Shown here: piece by piece, positions 62,004-64,000 of the stretch
How the letters are laid out: every line of letters begins with the position of its first letter
Numbering within the stretch: position 1 is the first letter of the stretch
Assembly: GCF_002068095.1 (NCBI RefSeq)
Contig: NZ_LWIG01000007.1
Span: 791,756-855,755 of the forward strand
DNA from: Bradyrhizobium sacchari
GTDB lineage: Bacteria > Pseudomonadota > Alphaproteobacteria > Rhizobiales > Xanthobacteraceae
Direction: 5' to 3'
Length of the DNA stretch: 64,000 bases
The notes under the pieces: generated by a model
The model's input: only the letters and a program-made list of their open reading frames with translations
What the model was told of the DNA's origin: nothing
Databases searched by the model: none
Made by a program: the position numbers and the translations under genes

Positions 62004-62279
62004 ATGACCCTCGCCTCTCGCCTCGCCGCCGCCGCCCTCGTCTCCCTGCTCGCCTCGGGCACAGCGTTCGCGCAGACCGCCGCGCCGGCGGCCAAGACCG
62101 ATGCCGCCGCCACCGCCGACAAGAAGGCCGCGCCGAAGGAGCGCTCGGCCGAGTCGCTCGAATGCTCCAAGCAGGCCGACGCCAAGGGACTGAAGGGCAA
62201 GGAGCGCAAGAAATTCCGCCGCGAGTGCATGAAGGAAGCGAAGGCCGGCACCGCCGCCCCTGCCGCCGACAAGAAATAA
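62004..62279 (+). CDS. PsiF-repeat secreted protein
   Basis: A 91-residue protein with a signal peptide (SRLAAAALVSLLASGTAFAQ), an Ala/Lys-rich spacer and one PsiF repeat: SLECSKQADAKGLKGKERK and FRRECMKEAK, with the two conserved cysteines. PsiF is a phosphate-starvation-induced protein in E. coli; its function is not known. The frame begins at 61914; the ATG at 62004 starts the signal peptide. Divergent from the two-module secreted gene. Confidence 0.85.
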   Translation: MTLASRLAAAALVSLLASGTAFAQTAAPAAKTDAAATADKKAAPKERSAESLECSKQADAKGLKGKERKKFRRECMKEAKAGTAAPAADKK

Positions 62280-62381
62280 ATCGTTCACCCTACGGTTCGC
62301 GAGCATCAGTGAGAGGCGTCATGCATTGCGGCATGACGTAGCCGCAATTGTGCGCCTCTCGCTGATTTGCAATAAGGTGGC

Positions 62382-63467
62382 GTGAAGCAAATCACCGCCT
62401 CCCTGCCGTTCGAATGGCCGAGCCGTGCCAAAATCCTGAGCACGGTGGAAACGCTTGTTATCGGCACGGCCGGCGGCCTGGTGTTTCTCCTCGCGGGCCT
62501 TCCCGGCGGCTTGATCTCGGGCTCGATGATCGCGGTCGGGGTCGCCGCCATTGCCGGCCGCCAGCTGACGCTGCCGCCGATCCTGACCCAGACCGTGCTT
62601 GTGCTGCTCGGCATCTCGCTGGGCTCTGTGGTCTCGCGCCATCTGATCCAGCAGGTCAGCGCCTATCCGCTCACCATCGGCCTGCTCGCGCTCGCCACGT
62701 TCTGCTCGACCTTCGGATCGAGCTATTACCTCCAGCGCATCCATGGCTGGGACCGCACCTCGGCCTTCCTTGCCGGCAGCCCCGGCGCGCTGTCGCAGAT
62801 CACGATCCTGGCCGTCGAGCGCGGCGCCGACCTGCCGGGCATCGCGGTGGTGCAGACCATGCGCGTCATCATCCTCACCGCCGCGCTGCCGATGGTGCTG
62901 GCTCTCGCGGGCGTGGCGCCTTCGGCCGCTCCGTCGCTGACGACGACGATCGCCTCGCCGCTCGGCCTCCTGGAGCTGGTCGCGGCCTCGCTGGCTGCCG
63001 CGCTCTTCCTGCGGCTGGTCAAGTTTCCGGCGAGCTGGATGTTCGGCGCGATGATCGCCTCCAGCATGCTGCATGGCACGGGCTGGGTCGAGGGCGGATT
63101 GCCGGACTGGGTGCGCGGCGTGGCGCTGGTCGGCATCGGCGCCCTGATCGGCAGCCGCTTCGCACGGATGCGGATCAGGACCCTCGCCGGCCACATCAAT
63201 GCGGCGCTGGGCTCGTTTGCCGTTGCCATCGCCGTCTCCGCGATCTTCGTCGGCATCGTCGCGCTCACCACGCAGGTGAAGTTCTCCGACGTCGTCGTCG
63301 CCTTCGCGCCGGGCGCCATGGACGCGATGCTGGCGCTGGCGCTGACGCTGCATATCGACCCGATCTTCGTCGGCGCCCACCATCTGTCGCGTTTCGTGTT
63401 CGTGACGATCGCAACGCCGGGCATCGTGCACCTGTTCGGGCGCACGCAGGACGATGTGGATGATTAG
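62382..63467 (+). CDS. AbrB family membrane protein (PF05145)
   Basis: A 361-residue polytopic protein with a duplicated half of about 150 residues: GLPGGLISGSMIAVGVAAIAG with AGSPGALSQ in the first repeat, FPASWMFGAMIASSMLH with FAPGAMDAML in the second. The GAM/GSM and SPGA/APGA pairs are the marks of this family, once called ammonia monooxygenase; it is likely a transporter or regulator of unknown substrate. The start is GTG at 62382 with AAGGTGGC before it. Its TAG abuts the TAG of the convergent dsbB gene with no base between. Confidence 0.88.
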   Translation: MKQITASLPFEWPSRAKILSTVETLVIGTAGGLVFLLAGLPGGLISGSMIAVGVAAIAGRQLTLPPILTQTVLVLLGISLGSVVSRHLIQQVSAYPLTIGLLALATFCSTFGSSYYLQRIHGWDRTSAFLAGSPGALSQITILAVERGADLPGIAVVQTMRVIILTAALPMVLALAGVAPSAAPSLTTTIASPLGLLELVAASLAAALFLRLVKFPASWMFGAMIASSMLHGTGWVEGGLPDWVRGVALVGIGALIGSRFARMRIRTLAGHINAALGSFAVAIAVSAIFVGIVALTTQVKFSDVVVAFAPGAMDAMLALALTLHIDPIFVGAHHLSRFVFVTIATPGIVHLFGRTQDDVDD

Positions 63468-63968
63468 CTAGCGCTTCGCTGTCCGCACAAATCCCCACGC
63501 GGCGATCGCGGCCATCAGGAGCGAGATCAGCACGTTGTAGCCGGCGAGCGAGAGGCCGAGGAAGCGCCACTGCACCTCGTCACAGCGCACCACTTTCACC
63601 GTGTCGAGCTTCGACAGCAGATCGGCTGCGTTGCCGAGATTGACGACCGGGCCGGAGCAATCGGTCGGGCCCTTCCAGAACCCCCATTCGACGCCGGAGT
63701 GGTAGGTGCCGAGGCCGGCATTGGCGAGGGTCGCCAGCGCGAGGATCGCAAGCCCCGCGAGCAGCAACGGCCGCGGCGCGCCCGCGCGGGCCGCGAGCGC
63801 CGTCAGCGCGCCGAGCGGGATGGCGAGGTAATAGGCGTAGCGCTGCTCCAGGCACAGCGGACAGGGCAGGATTTCCAGGACGAGCTGGAAGAACCAGGCA
63901 CCTGCGATCGTCGCTGCCGCGATCAGGGTAACCGCAAGCGAGGCGGCCAGCGCGGGGCTCGTCGCCAC
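63468..63968 (-). CDS. dsbB: DsbB family disulfide-bond protein (start may lie beyond the window)
   Basis: Membrane quinone reductase that re-oxidises DsbA. Four helices; the first redox pair is CPLC (C36 and C39 in LEILPCPLCLEQRYAY), the second pair is the Cys in GPTDCSG and in VVRCDEV. The assumed start is GTG at 63968. The frame is open from there to the right edge, so the true start may lie outside and the gene may be longer by ten residues or more. It ends with a TAG that abuts the abrB-type gene. Confidence 0.86.
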   Translation of the reverse strand: MATSPALAASLAVTLIAAATIAGAWFFQLVLEILPCPLCLEQRYAYYLAIPLGALTALAARAGAPRPLLLAGLAILALATLANAGLGTYHSGVEWGFWKGPTDCSGPVVNLGNAADLLSKLDTVKVVRCDEVQWRFLGLSLAGYNVLISLLMAAIAAWGFVRTAKR

Positions 63969-64000
63969 CGGCTTGAACGCAGGTACTGCGGCACTCTGGG

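Overview
The window is a piece of a Bradyrhizobium chromosome (Alphaproteobacteria, Hyphomicrobiales). The case rests on high GC, frequent TTG/GTG starts, a TlpA thioredoxin that matches the known Bradyrhizobium japonicum protein in length and active-site position, a SAM-II riboswitch of the alphaproteobacterial type ahead of metX, and gene orders typical of this group (metX-metW, argH-lptM-lysA, small twin-helix protein-PduO-etfB-etfA-hbdA, ftsE-ftsX). No tRNA, rRNA, CRISPR array, insertion sequence or phage module was seen. Short palindromic intergenic repeats of at least five families are scattered through the window.

Layout. 0-5 kb: amino-acid biosynthesis (metW, metX under a SAM-II riboswitch plus intrinsic terminator; divergent chorismate mutase, hisC, prephenate dehydrogenase). 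5-15 kb: envelope and division genes (DUF2125 protein, ChaC, acyltransferase, YdcF, FtsX, FtsE, a zinc-ribbon membrane protein, a single-domain response regulator, and a DUF4175/TIGR02302 protein that here is split into two genes). 15-25 kb: metabolism (carboxymuconolactone-decarboxylase-like protein, beta-hydroxyacid dehydrogenase, lysA, lptM, argH, tlpA, hbdA, etfA, etfB, PduO adenosyltransferase). 25-30 kb: YihY membrane protein, a soluble hybrid kinase, GluQ-type synthetase, an AlkA-type glycosylase. 30-39 kb: a LysR regulator divergent from a nitronate monooxygenase/solute-binding protein/acyl-CoA synthetase operon, stress-type small proteins, a flavin monooxygenase and an NHL-repeat protein. 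39-47 kb: HNH nuclease, a GH16-GH1 glucan pair, EamA exporter, dodecin, a diguanylate cyclase, and three decayed genes. 47-57 kb: a HAD hydrolase and a six-gene peptide-transport operon led by an M20 amidohydrolase, then an HtrA-like protein without its catalytic triad and an esterase. 57-64 kb: DsbA, LrgB with a frameshifted LrgA, two thioesterases divergent from a TetR regulator with a paired operator, PsiF-like secreted proteins, an AbrB-family membrane protein and DsbB, which runs to or past the right edge.

The most interesting points are: (1) the DUF4175 gene split in which the downstream half carries its own signal peptide, which would keep it in the periplasm; (2) a cytoplasmic HtrA-fold protein in which His, Asp and Ser of the triad are all replaced; (3) SAM-II aptamer and terminator in tandem; (4) two well-defined double operators (LysR at 30.27-30.30 kb, TetR at 60.61-60.66 kb); (5) gene decay: GT87 membrane protein, AraC regulator, a small membrane protein with an in-frame stop, and a one-base frameshift in lrgA. 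No clearly new defence or mobile system was found; most of the window is ordinary chromosome.
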